64,000 bases of DNA from Nageia nagi. Lineage: Eukaryota; Pinophyta. The DNA is taken from positions 190,216,001 to 190,280,000 of the forward strand of contig JBITNC010000001.1 in NCBI GenBank assembly GCA_050084985.1, read 5' to 3'. Under the pieces are notes generated by a model. It did not search any database. It was not told the origin of the DNA and saw only the letters and a program-made list of their open reading frames with translations. Below are positions 45,891 through 57,720 of the stretch, piece by piece. Within the stretch, counting starts at the first letter, position 1. The number at the start of each line of letters is the position of its first letter. Made by a program: the position numbers and the translations under genes.

Positions 45891-47160
45891 AAGGCAAGGT
45901 TAGTAGCCAAAGGTTTTGCTTAAAAATACAATACAGATTATGAGAAAACTTTTGCTCTCGTAGCAAAGATGCCTACTATGAAAATTATCTTTGATCTTTC
46001 TATAGCATAAAGATGGAAAGTTTTTCAACTTGATGTTAAGAGTGCATTCCTCAATGGTGACTTAGATGTGGAAATATTCATGAATCAACTAGAAGGGTTT
46101 ATCATGGAAGGTAAAGAATACTTTATGTGCAAGCTTAAGAAATCATTATATGGACTTAAGCAAGAACTTAGAGCTTGGTACAAGAAGATTTTAGGATATT
46201 TTGTAGACATTAGTTACTCCAAGTGCTTTTCAAACTTTGATTTACATGAACTCACTTAAAGAAAAGACATGGTATTGATTATCTTTTATGTGGATGATCT
46301 TTTAATTACTAGAAACAATGATGAAATCATTTAAGAGTGCATATCCAAACTTAAGGCAATGTTTGAAGTGATTAATCTTGATCTCTTGCACTACTATCTT
46401 AGAATGTAAATGTATCAATACAAGGATTATACTTATCTCATTCACTCTAAATATATATTAGACATATTGTAGAAGTTTGGAAAGGAGTGTAGATATGGTA
46501 TGATCCTAGTCTCTCCTAGAATCACTGTTTCTCTAAGTTCCAACTCGTAGTTTGTTGATGCTATAGCTTACAGGTAATTAATTGGTAGTCTTCTATATTT
46601 GATTATATCTAAGCTAGATATTACCTTTATAGTGAATTTGATGGTATGATTCATGCATAAACCTTATGTTGAGCACTTCAATACTGTTAAGAAAATCTTG
46701 AGGTATGTTGCAAGGAATAAGGATCTTGCTCTCAACTATTTTATGTTGCCCTTATTTGTTCTCTCTAGATTCTCAAATTCTAACTATGAGTGTTTAGAAT
46801 TGGTTTAGGTGCTGAATACCATGCCACATCTGTTGTAGCCTAAGAAGCCATTTGGCTATGACATATTCTAAAAGAAATTAGGTATGAGCAAGGTGGCTCA
46901 TCTTTGATTTCTTTAGATAATTAGTCGATGATGTCTTTGGCTAAGAATCTTTTGTTCCATCAAAGAATAAAACATGTGAAAATCTAGGCATATTTTATCA
47001 AGGAGAAGGTTATTAATGGCATCATACACCTAAAGCATTGTCCATCCACCTTAAACTTTGCTAATCTATTCAATAAGCCCCTCTTGAAAGCTCATTTTTG
47101 TAAGCTTAGGGATGCCATTGGGTTGGTGAAGTTACCCTCAAGGGGGAGTGAAGTTTGAAT
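45891..47160 (+). pseudogene. A1 RT 3' part and RNase H
   Basis: After A2 the A1 RT resumes with ARLVAKGF, then FQLDVKSAFLNGDL (near 46028), KLKKSLYGLKQELRAWY and the catalytic FYVDDLLI (near 46285-46310). GSLLYL...SKLDITF and KILRYV follow. RNase H is strongly decayed. Coding ends near the GLVKLPSRGSEV segment at 47130-47157, which overlaps a CAAGGGGGAGTG purine tract. Confidence 0.85.
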
Positions 47161-47872
47161 TCTTATGTTGAATTCATGTTTGTGGTGACAACTTTACCTC
47201 TAAGAGAATTTTATGTTGTATAGTGTTGATTTTGTTGTGCACGTTAGTGATAAGTTTGCTCTATGTGAAGAACTTATTGTACAAATTTTTAAAGTAAAAA
47301 GGTTGGCCAATCTAAAATTGTTCAATTATCCATGTGTGAGGAACTCTTATATGTCTTTTGACACTGTTCAGTTATCCATATGTGAGGAACTCATATGTGA
47401 TGCTCTATTTTGTAATGATAATCAACACATGTTTTATATATAATAGGTTATTATGAGTTTTGGCTTAGCATCTTCATGATGAATTATAGTGCACCATTGA
47501 TCAGTTCATGATGGTATTTGTGTGATTCATCTATCCTTGTTGATATGAATATGTTGCATCTAACTGATCTTGTTATTTAAGCTACTTATGAGCTATAGGT
47601 TCCTTTGAGATTGTAGGTTACTTACTTTAGGTATGTAGGCTTTTGGAGACTTTTCATAACTTCCAGTTGGATGACTAGTTCATGTACATTGAAATCGATT
47701 ATGGTTAATGATTGTATTTGGCAAAGTAGTGAGTCTCAAACTAGATCTTTCTTACTTCACAAATATGTAAAAAGTTCTCATCTCTGGTTGTGTCTATTTA
47801 GAGGAGAACTCTCTTACTTTCTCTTCTTCTTCTCTATTATTCACTCTATTCTAATATTGCATTAAGGGCAAG
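47161..47872 (+). other. A1 3' untranslated region
   Basis: About 710 bp between the end of coding and the 3' LTR. No gene is supported. A TATCCATRTGTGAGGAACTC motif occurs twice (47327, 47375). A second purine tract ATTAAGGGCAAG abuts the LTR. Confidence 0.6.
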
Positions 47873-48357
47873 TGTTAGAATGTATAATGCATTATTGTAA
47901 ATGTTTTGTAATAGTCTTCTATGTAAGTTCACTAATACTTAAGATATATTTTGATACCTTAAGTATTTAAGTGAATATGATAATGTTACTTGTCCTACAC
48001 TCCATGTCATGAGCATGCCCCTTGGGTAAAAGGGAGTGCATGTCATGCCTTTGTACATTGGGTAAAAGGGTGATCCAAAAAGGGATTATGGCCTATAAAT
48101 AGAAGGCTCCCTTTTTGTTATTACACATCAATTTGCGGAGTAAAGCTATGCTATATGATAGGGTTTAGGAGAAAAGTCTAGGAGTATTATAAGAGTGCAT
48201 ATTGGTGAATGAAGTGAGATCTAGTTAGTGGATGTACTCCTAGTTGGAGTAACCACTTACATCTTGAGTTATCTTTGTGAGTTATTTAGGTGTTATTTGT
48301 GAGCTTTCATGTGATATTGGGAGTTTAGAGTTGTTCATGTTATAGTTCAATTATTTC
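47873..48357 (+). repeat. 3' LTR of A1
   Basis: Starts TGTTAGAATG after a purine tract. TATAAATA near 48093. It ends near ATTATTTC at about 48357, where LINE coding sequence resumes. The final bases differ from the 5' LTR end. Confidence 0.9.
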
Positions 48358-51300
48358 TTTCCAATGTAATAGCTTATCTTTAATCTTTTCAATAATTCCA
48401 TCCTATAAAGTTTGTTTTATTTTGCATGTGAAGTGAGGCATTCCAAGGTAAATTAAAGAGAGTTAACTCACTTATCAGTTGAATATATCAATAATTATTT
48501 TTATCTACTGAGAGGCATATTGAAAAAGAAAATCTTTTTTTTTTAAAGATAATTCTTTGGTGAGATGCTTTCTCATGAAGTTACAAGATTTCCTTGAATT
48601 TATTTGCTCCCAAATGGAAGATTTTCCTATGTGGATGGTATCATCTACAAAGTAGTTATGTGTAATTGGATCACAATTATTTATTAACTTCATTCCTCTC
48701 ACTTATTGATATTGTTTATATTTTTTAACTATTCTCCTTAGATATTTTACCATAATAATAAAGAGAAAAGGAGATATTAGATCTCCTTATCTAAGACTCC
48801 TTTATACTTTGAAGAAACCTGTTAGTTCTCCATTTATTTGAATACAAAAGGATAGCATTGTTATGTAAAGTTTTATCCATTCTCTTCATTTTTCACCAAA
48901 GCCATATTTTTAAAGATTCTATCAAGAAACATCTAATTCACCCTATCATAAGCTTTTTGCATATCTAGTTTTAACAACATGGTTGCTTTCTTTCTTTAAT
49001 TTAGAGAATGAAATATATATTGCATTGTTATTATATCATATGTAATCTATCTCCCAAAAATAAAGCCATCCTATTCTTGGAAAATGATAAGGTGAAGATA
49101 AGTTTGCAACCTTCATATCAATACTTTGTAAACATAGTCACATAGGTTGATTGGTCTAATTTTTTTGAATTCATTTGCTCTCAGGAATTTGGACCAAAGT
49201 GTAAGAAAGGTAGTATTCCAACATTTGGGTAGCTTATTTTCCCTAAAAAATTCCATCACAATATCTTCAATGTCCTTTCCAACAATACCCCAACAGTATT
49301 GAAAAAAATCTATAGGAAACCCATTTGGGCCAGTGCTTTATCTTTATCCATACTGAAAACATTTTTTTTTTTAATTTCTTCCCTAGTAGTCATCCTATTA
49401 CAATACTCTCTTATCTCTCTTGTAAAGATTGTTGGAATATTTTTTAGAATACTTTCTTCCTCTTGGTGTTGACTTAAAAAAATTTCATAGAAGTTTGCCC
49501 TTACCTTCACTATATTTTTTTGGTCTATAATTATATCATCATTTAGGAGCCTTATTTGTGTAATTCTATTATGTATTCTCATTTGCAAGGTTGTTAATTT
49601 AAAAAATTTGAGTTATGATCCCATTCTCTTAACCAAGTGATCTTGGATTTTTGCTTCCGATGGATGTCCTCTTATGTAATTGTATTGTAATAATCTAATA
49701 GTACTACCTTTTCTTATATGTCAATAATAACTAATCTACCCTGAGTGTTGATTTTACCTTCAATATTTAGAAAATTTTCTTTTATTTCAAGTTTTCTTTT
49801 CCCCACCTCTTTGAAGGTATTGATATTCCACACTTTGACTTATTCTTTCATATATTGGAGTTTCTTTGTGACCCTAAACATAGTTGTGCCTTGAATATTA
49901 ATTTCCCACCACTCCTTTAGCTTTTCCATAAAATTTGGATGCTTAAGTCACACATACTCAAATCTAAACTAGGGTTTTCTCTTTTGGTTTTCTGATAGTT
50001 ATAGAAGATTATGATCATCCCCTATTGATTGCAATGATTATAAATAATCTTCCTAAATTTTTTCCCTCCATCCTATTATTGTAAGTATGCTATATAGCTT
50101 TTATTGAATCAAATTTCCATCTAATATTCTATTTATCCATGTGTAGGGGCTACCATTTAGATTCTGGTCCATTAGTATGGCTTTATTTACAAAGGCTCTA
50201 AGATCCTTCATACTTTTTGATCAATCCTCATTGCCACCTTTTTTATCTAGTATGTCAAGAGGAGAGTTAAAATATCCCATAACAAGCCATTCCTCTTGAA
50301 GAAAAGAATCTTTATGAATCAACAAATCCTCCCAAAATTAATCTCTAACTATTGAGTTATTTGGTGCATAAATCTTAGTCAAAACAAAGTTGTAATTATC
50401 TTTCTTATTGTTTATCCTCAAGGTGACCCCCCTCATAGAATTGAAAGATATTATTTTAGCTTCTATTATATTTAGGTTCCACATTATCCATAATCCTCCT
50501 ACTACTTGAATCATTTCCATTTTGGCTATTTTCTATATTCTCTATTTTGCCTTCTTTATTTTGTTAGACTTTATCTTTGTTTTGTTATATAACAAAAGAT
50601 TTGATTTATGATACTTAATAAGGTCCTTTGCAATAAGTTGATGACTGAGTTTATTTCATCCTTAGATATTCCAACATAGGGTATGCATTAGATTTTCTTT
50701 GTTGTGAGGACCCCTCCATTGCTATAGAGTTCATCATCTTGATCTGTTGCTCTTTACCTTAATATATTTTTTGATGGTTTACCTAGGGTATTTTTTCTTA
50801 TATATTATTTGTTTTCCTTCAACTTATTGTTTCCCTTATGACATTTTGGTTCATTTATTTGTAATTCTTCTTGATACTTTTTTTTTTAAATTTTCTTATG
50901 AATAACAACATTCAATGGTTCCTCTTTTGAGTCATCATATTTTTATGCATCACCCATGGATTGACAAAGAAAATAAAATCCCTATTTGAGTCATTATTGA
51001 TCCCATTAATGGGAGATTTTTAAACAATAAGACTTGTTTCCATCCCTTCCATTAGGTTATCCATGTTAACTTGGATGATTTGCATGTTTTAGCCTTTATG
51101 GTCTTCTGTATTAAGAAAGTTTAGTTCTATATTTGGATTGATATTATATCTGAATCATCTCCTATATATGAATTACTATTTATTTGAATATTTTATCATT
51201 GTTATTGGAAGGAGAATCCTCAATTAAGTTATTATGTGCCAATACCTCCTCCTCCTTTTGTTATGTTTGGATGATTTACAAGTTTTGACCTCCTTGGTCT

Positions 51301-51592
51301 TCTGTGATTGGAAGAGTTGTGTCACATCTACCTCATTTACCATTTCCTCAACTATTTAATCATTGTTATTAGAAGAGGAACCTTGATTTAGTTATTATGA
51401 GCTATACCTCCACTTCCTTTTATAGGGATTGGAAGAAATTTTGGATTTTAGTTTCAATTTTATTTGAATATTTTGTTATTGGTTTCCACTCTTTTCCCCT
51501 CTCCATATTATCTCCTTAAGTATTTACATTTCTTGGAGCTTGGGTTTGAAAGCTTTATATTAGTTTGTCTAGGCAATCTCTAACTTGATGTC
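48358..51592 (-). pseudogene. LINE middle piece: ORF1 end, endonuclease and reverse transcriptase
   Basis: Read right to left. A GHQVRDC half zinc knuckle of ORF1 lies at 51560-51592. Endonuclease starts near 50700 (CWNI.G.N.LSHQLIAKDLIK) with GGLWIMWNLNII and FVLTKIYAPNNSI at 50338-50520. Then comes the pre-RT block (49310-49588: ITQIRLLNDDIIIDQKNIV, then FSMDKDKALAQMGF, the PDKAPGPDGF equivalent). An RT catalytic FVDDTIHIG lies near 48650, and the GMPHFTCKIKQTL block at 48400-48450 ends at LLHW. Frames are broken throughout. The next expected block is found at 23510, left of A1. Confidence 0.85.
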
Positions 51593-51597
51593 CAATT

Positions 51598-51888
51598 TGT
51601 TAGAGTATTATTTGCTTTATTACCTAGTTAGGTATCTACGTTGGCATTATCTTAAGTTCAATAGTAGGTGTGCTTAGTTGTCATACTTATTGGGTTGTTT
51701 TAATCTAATGTTCAACATTGTTTTGATTGTGTAGGTATTATTCATTTCACTTGCTATTTAAGCAAGGTGTATCTTATGTTTAATTCATACACCATTTTAT
51801 TCTTTGCAAGTAATCTTTTATGCTCTTGTGATATTCTTTTGGCTCTTTCATCCTAGGTAAGGAACTTCATTTTTTCTCTCTCCTTTCA
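51598..51888 (+). repeat. 5' LTR of element D
   Basis: 291 bp, TGTTAGAGTA to CTCCTTTCA, directly followed by the primer site. Confidence 0.87.
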
Positions 51889-51900
51889 TGGTATGAGAGC

Positions 51901-53967
51901 AAGTTGATTTTTGTAAATATATTCTTGAGTCTTTGCTTGCATTCCTAGTGACACCCACATCCTTTGTTTATTGTGTAGTATGTTCGTTGTGGTGGATCAT
52001 CTCACTGCATTAGTGTTTCTTAGCATTTCAACACTAGGGTTTTATTGGTGGATTGCTTTTTGCAGTTTCTATTTAAGATCATAAGTTTCATCTTTTGATA
52101 AGGCTTAAGGTTTTCTCATAGTCTTAATTCGTTGAGGGTTTCTCCAATTCACACGTTTGCCATTGTGGATTTGTGAGATCTTTGCTTTTTTATCAGTGTG
52201 ATCTGTAGTTTTAGCACCTCTCTTAGTGTGATTTCTTTCATTATGTATTTATTCTATTATATCTATTTTACAACAAGTACAAGTCTTCCTTAAAGCTCAC
52301 ATTAGCATTTTATCTCATGGGAACTCATGACTCAATATCAATGATCCTACACACTTGGGCCTATGCATTCATCCTTGTTATGCTCATTCTTAGTGAATTT
52401 TATTTTGTAGTTTTCTCTAGATCCATACTCACACTATGTGTTGGTGTCTCTTACGGTTGGGCCTTTCTCATACTACACCTACTGCTCATCTTTCACCAAC
52501 GGTATCGCATGCATCATTATTATTATTTTTAGTGATCTTTGCACCTATCCCTCTTCATGACATCATTTCATCATAATCTGCCCATGAGCACTTCTCCCTT
52601 GGCTATGATCTGCTTTAGTTTTTATGTATTTCCTATGAGATCTTCTTATTAAATTTATACAAGCTTGGAGATCTCCCATGAAGTGACTTGTGACATTGCC
52701 ATTTGCAGTCTTGAGGATCTTTTAACATCACTTGTGGTGCTTTCACGGGCTTAGCATCAAAATTTTGTTTAGTTTTTTCATGTGTGGATCCATCTATCTA
52801 CTAACATTGATTCTTGATCTTCAGATTTTTGTAATCTTCATAGTGTTTTTTCCTTAGGATGACCTTGCTTGTTTGCATAATTCCCTTTTGCATTCTACAT
52901 ACTAGATCTATTGTTGGCCATAGTAAGTAGTTTGATGATCTTTTGTGCTCTCGCGATGCTCCCCACTAGATCTTCTGCATGAGATAGACCTTGTAATGGT
53001 AACTTATGCATCTGTGGTCCCTACATATTCTTCCTATAGTGCTCCAACAATTTATGTGATCTCAAATTAGGTGGAAAATAATGTATTCCTCCCAAACTTG
53101 TTATTGACTCATGATGTTTATTTAATGGTCAACCATTGTGTTTTCTTCTATTCATAAGCCTTATTTAACTTGAGTGACACTCTCATTAGTATCGCCACTA
53201 CTCCATGAGCTATACTCCTCTCAATCACTTCCCTACTTAAGTCCTCCATTTAAGGTTTCAATTTCATTTTGATCGCCAATGATTTTTGGCTTTTATAAAA
53301 CTTTAGAGGGGTTTATTAATACTTTGGCATTTTATTATAAAGTGGGGGTTCTGTATTTAAAAATTTGCTAAAGTGAGATCAATTAATTTTTTTTTCAATT
53401 TATAAAGTTTAGGGGCTCTTTTAATTAAAAGTGTAGGGATCAAATTTTTGGCTTATTTGTTAATTGGCATTTTTTCCTATATTGTAAAGTTTTGGGGGGA
53501 TCATAAATTTGGAGGGGTCCACAACCCGAATCTCTTTCAGAATGCCTGCTTCTAAACTCTTCAAAATGTTTCTTGGAATCTCATTCAAGGGCCTTAAATT
53601 TGATTTTTGGAGGGGAGTTGACTCTAAGCATTATAAAGTGTACTTTATTTCACATCTTGATAGTGCTTACATTTATGGGGGGGATAAAAGTATTTTGCAA
53701 TCTTTTTATGATCAATCCTACATTGTTATGAATTAAAATTATAAAGTCCCAATTTTCTTCTTTGGTTGTTTGTTATCAACCCATTGTGTTCAATATAGGT
53801 GGAGAACACACTTTTTTTATGTATGAGAAGTAGCTTTGAGCTTGACTATCCTTGTGTTTATGGGTTCTTTCTCTAGCCTTTCTTCTCGTTTTGTGAGACA
53901 CTTTGGATTTAGGGGTGAATTTCTTTGAAGAATTTCATATTTCGATGGCTCTTCCATGGGAATATCC
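51901..53967 (+). other. element D interior, no recognisable gene
   Basis: ORFs at 52317-52532 (hydrophobic) and 53509-53736 have no recognised family. It may be a LARD-like non-coding interior or a leader left after deletion. Confidence 0.5.
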
Positions 53968-54074
53968 AATATACCCATCATTTTATTCATTGTAAGTAAT
54001 CTTTTATGCTCTTGTTATATTCTTTAGTCTCTTGCATCCTAGGTGAGGAACTTTGTTTTTTCTCTCTCCTTTCA
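53968..54074 (+). repeat. truncated 3' LTR of element D
   Basis: Matches the last about 107 bp of the 5' LTR (ATTTTATTC.TTG.AAGTAATC, then CATCCTAGGT.AGGAACTT, then TTTTTTCTCTCTCCTTTCA) with a few substitutions. The first about 185 bp are missing. Confidence 0.87.
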
Positions 54075-54079
54075 TAATT

Positions 54080-54339
54080 TTCTTACAAAAACTACATGAA
54101 ATTGGGAATAACTCATAATGAATATCTTGTAAATGTTTCACCTCCTCATTTTTCAAATAAATTTTATGTTACAATAGTTTGGTGACATCCACATTAATAC
54201 AAAATCTATCTTCATTGAGCTTTGACCCCATTCTAAGGTGAGTATCAATGCAAATTAAGGTTCCTAGTGTGGATGTTACTCATCCAATGCTATCTTGGTA
54301 CAAAAACTCTAGTGGAAGTTAATATAGGGTAACCTAAAC
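54080..54339 (-). pseudogene. LINE ORF1 fragment (right piece of split LINE)
   Basis: The minus translation LPLEFLYQDSIG..TSTLGTLICID, RFCINVDVTKLL, LQDIHYELFPISCSFCK matches the DUF4283-to-zinc-knuckle part of plant LINE ORF1 proteins (nucleic-acid binding). It is cut by element D at the knuckle and by element E upstream. The ORF1 N-terminus was not found beyond E. Confidence 0.75.
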
Positions 54340-54981
54340 TGTATATGGTAAATAATGCGATTAATACAAATGGGGTTGATTAATGCACTATTACTCTACT
54401 TTGTAAATATTGACACATATATCAGAAATATGGCAATAACATGTAACAAGAATGCAGTATTGTTTACTTAGATTCTCTATTCATTTAGTTAATCAGAAAA
54501 TGCATAAAGGACAAAGCATACATTCATGAACAAGTACATCATCTGCACCCTAGAATTGGCATGCCATCGATGCTATAGGATGAGTGAAATTACAAACACG
54601 AACAAGAATGTAGCGATGAGCAAATTAGTGAATAATCAAATGATGAACATACATGTGAACTTGTATAATAATAAATGCACAATATAGATAGATAAAGCAA
54701 GTTGCAATCCTTCAAATGATATTCAATTGATAATCCTTATATTATCTTGAAATGATTATTAGCCCATGATTCGCTCATGATCTATAGGTCATCAAATGAT
54801 GCCTTTATATATGATACAAGTTTACATGAATTTGATATTTTGACCCCTTGTACATTCCACAAGGGTTAAATACATGGCCTACACCTCTCTTATACATTTT
54901 TAATCCCTTTTTAAATACTACATTATTAAGGGATTAAAATAATTTATTAAATACATAAAGGTTCATTTTGAAGCATCTACA
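54340..54981 (-). repeat. 3' LTR of element E
   Basis: 642 bp, plus-strand ends TGTATATGG and GCATCTACA. The minus-strand purine tract AAAGAGGGGCAAA adjoins it. Confidence 0.9.
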
Positions 54982-54996
54982 TTTGCCCCTCTTTGG

Positions 54997-56090
54997 ATGT
55001 GTGATTGAAGTAATGAAATTACATGTCCAAAGAAGAAGTGTAGCCAAGATATAGAAGAATTTTTTTTGATATTTTTATTGATAATATCTTTTGCTAAAGA
55101 TGAATAAATGATGTTGAGGTTCCTTGTGTTCCCCCCTTTTGACTTGGGTGCCCCAGGAAAGATCCTTAAGTGGAGTAGCCAAGGCAAAAGTTGCTAAAGA
55201 AGCTATCTTCAGGAATACTATTTAGATGACTATAGAAATCCATATCTGATACTGGAGATGGAAGATATGATGTGTCTTCTTTATACTATTTCAATCATGT
55301 ATTTGGTCATTCCATTATGTTAGATACTTGGGAAGCTAATGCAATTATGTTGATGCCTTGAAACAAAGAGGTTATGCTTTAGATGGGTGGAAATAGTAAT
55401 GAAATGTACACTGCTGGCAGTCTAAAAGATAGTGAGCATAGCACTAGCACCCTAGTTTTGATTATAATTTGCTTCTATTCTTCTAGATTTATGTACCTAT
55501 AATTAAGTGCTAGCTAGAAAATAAAGGTATGGATACATAATAAGCTGCATTGTCCATCCAAGATGATCTAATATTAGCAATCTTACTTATAGCTACATCA
55601 TAAATTTATCTTTTAAGTGAGTGAACTCTCACTAGCTGTATCGATGGCCATTGACGATCATGCATTTTTATGTCCATGATCAGGCAATACTATGCTTTAT
55701 ATGGGTTTAAAGCAAAAATCATGTGGATACAAAACAAAATATATCATCCATTAGAGATGATCCAATGTTAAAAAATTGCTAATGATTGTATCATCAATTT
55801 ACTTTTAAGCGAGGGAACTCTCACTAGCTGTTTCATGGGCCATTAGCGATCATGCATTTTTATGTCCATGATTTGAAGATTATATGCTTTGGATAGGTTC
55901 AAGGCAAGAACCATATGGATACATAGCAAAATGCATTATCCATTAGAGATGATCTAATGTTAACAAATTGCTCATGGATGTATGGCCAATCTACTTTTAA
56001 GTGAGGGAACTCTCACTAGCCATTTCGTTGGCCATTGACGATCATGCACTTTTATGTCTATGATCCAAAGATATTAGACTATCAAGTTTT
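54997..56090 (-). repeat. element E 3' UTR with tandem repeat, three copies of about 191 bp
   Basis: AACTCTCACTAGC recurs at 55624, 55816 and 56008. Each is followed by GGCCATT.(A/G)CGATCATGCA and preceded by GATGAT(C/T).AA..TTA. The block (about 55510-56080) lies between integrase and the 3' LTR, as in element B. Confidence 0.9.
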
Positions 56091-56233
56091 TTTTTTACAT
56101 GTCATCAACATCGTACTGATAGTCAAGCATGCTGTCGATGTTGTGTCCTTCTTGGATTTGAATAGAAAAGAAAAAGAGGTTGTTCCCCTGCATTTGATAT
56201 GAATTTTTTTGCAAGGGCATAGAGTTATGATTT

Positions 56234-57720
56234 TTAAGCATAAAAAAGCTTGAGATGGATGGCATTAAAGGTTTTTGGTTCCTCCTTGATAGTAAAAGTT
56301 GATAACCTGTATGCTTTTGATCCTGTTGCATCAACAACATCATATGGTCCCAACCAATTGGGTTCAAATTTACCTTTAGCCTCCTCATTTGCTACTATTT
56401 TGTTGATATTCTCTTTTAAGACTAGGTCCCCTATTTTTAAATCTTTGGGTTTTATATTCTTGCTAAATGCTCTCTTAAGTTTGGCATGGTATACCTTTTG
56501 ATGTTCAATGGCTCTAATTCTTTTTTCATTTAACCTCTTCAATTTTTGTAATCTTGCTTGTCTTGCATCCTCATCCAAGATATCACCTTGTAAAGAGATC
56601 CTAAGCAAAGGAATCTCTAACTCAAGTGGGACAATGGTCTCATATCCATATACCAATGAAAAGGGGGTTCCCCAAATGGCTATTCGAACACTATTTTATT
56701 AGGCCCATAGTGCATATGGCAATTGCTCATGCCAATCTCTTTTGTATTTATCCCATGTTTTAGAAAGAATACTCTTAAGTGTCTTATTTGTTGCTTCAGC
56801 TTGACCATTTCCTTGAGGATAGTAAACTAAAGAAAAGGTTTTTGTGATGTGAATTTTTTTACAAAATGCTTGCATATCATTGCCCTTGAAATTTGGACCA
56901 TTATCCATGATCAACCTTTGTGGCACACCAAATCTAATGATGATGTATGTTGTAAGGAATGTGATAATACTTTCTTGTACAATTGACTTCATGGGGATGG
57001 CTTCCACCCACTTGGTAGTATATTCTATAGCTATGATGACAAATTGTGTCCTCTATAATGATGATTAATCATACCAATCAAATCTATGCCCCAAGTGGCA
57101 AAGAGCCATGGAAAAATAATGGAATTGAGTTCTTGAGTGGGTTATTTTTTTAAATTTGCATGCTTTTGGAATTGTACACATGCTTTCACATGAGTTTGAA
57201 AGTCTTCTTCCATAGTGTGCCAATAGTACCCTATTCTCAATATCTTTTTATAAAGATCTTTGGCATGAAAATGGCCACCACATAATCCATCATGAGCTTG
57301 CTCTAAAGCAGTAGCTATCTCATCTTGTGTTAAAAATCTCAACAAGGTACCATCAAAGGATCTTCTATATAAAACATCATCAATAATACAATATTTCATA
57401 GCATTCCTTCTCAATATTAATCTATCATTCTTAGTATATCTAGGAAGAATGCTTTGGACTTTTAAGTAGCGATAAATATTACAGTACCAATCTTGAAAAG
57501 CATCATCATTAGCAATAAGATAGGATAAAATAGAATGAAGATGAGTTAGGTAAGATGGAGAACTTAACTTACAGATAGTGATAATGGTATCCTCATCTTC
57601 AAGTTCAATTGGTACCAAAGAGGCTACACTAGCCATAGCATCTACATATCTATTATTAGTCCTAGGAATGGTATAAATAGTATATATGTCAAAAATATAC
57701 AACAACTCAATCACAACCAC
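56234..57720 (-). pseudogene. element E RNase H end and integrase
   Basis: 57720-57142: RNase H tail (DIYTIYTIPRTNNRYVDAMA) and integrase zinc-binding region (ALEQAHDGLCGGHFHAKD, then YYWHTMEEDFQTHVKACVQFQ, with the second CxxC cysteine changed to Phe). 57007-56699: catalytic core with IMDNGPNF and the Glu of GNGQAEATNKTL. 56656-56234: C-terminal domain (VYGYETIVPLELEIP, then GDLVL, then FEPNWLGPYDVV). Separate frames joined by stops near 57110 and 56697. Confidence 0.87.

Larger units (their letters stand above)
23511..48357 (+). mobile_element. element A1: copia family A retrotransposon carrying two nested insertions
   Basis: Order on the plus strand: 5' LTR, primer site, about 2-kb leader, gag, protease, integrase (split by element B), RT (split by element A2), RNase H, 3' LTR. 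Without nested DNA its own length is about 7.6 kb. It sits inside the minus-strand LINE, whose ORF2 resumes on both sides. LTRs differ at roughly 7 percent of positions by eye. A clean target duplication is not visible at the outer ends; the right end looks altered. Coding frames are heavily broken. Confidence 0.9.
51598..54074 (+). mobile_element. element D: LTR deletion derivative splitting the LINE ORF1 zinc knuckle
   Basis: Starts TGTTAGAG (51598), ends CTTTCA (54074). It is flanked by CAATT (51593-51597) and TAATT (54075-54079), a 5-bp duplication with one transition. Removing it restores a CxxC...GHxxxxC knuckle reading of the LINE. A primer site TGGTATGAGAGC (51889-51900) follows the 5' LTR and fits a copia-type element. 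The 3' LTR is truncated and the 2.1-kb interior shows no recognisable gag or pol. Confidence 0.87.

Noticed and set aside
56095-56388. Minus-strand ORF overlapping the element E integrase C-terminus
   Set aside because: Different frame from the recognised integrase sequence and without motifs.
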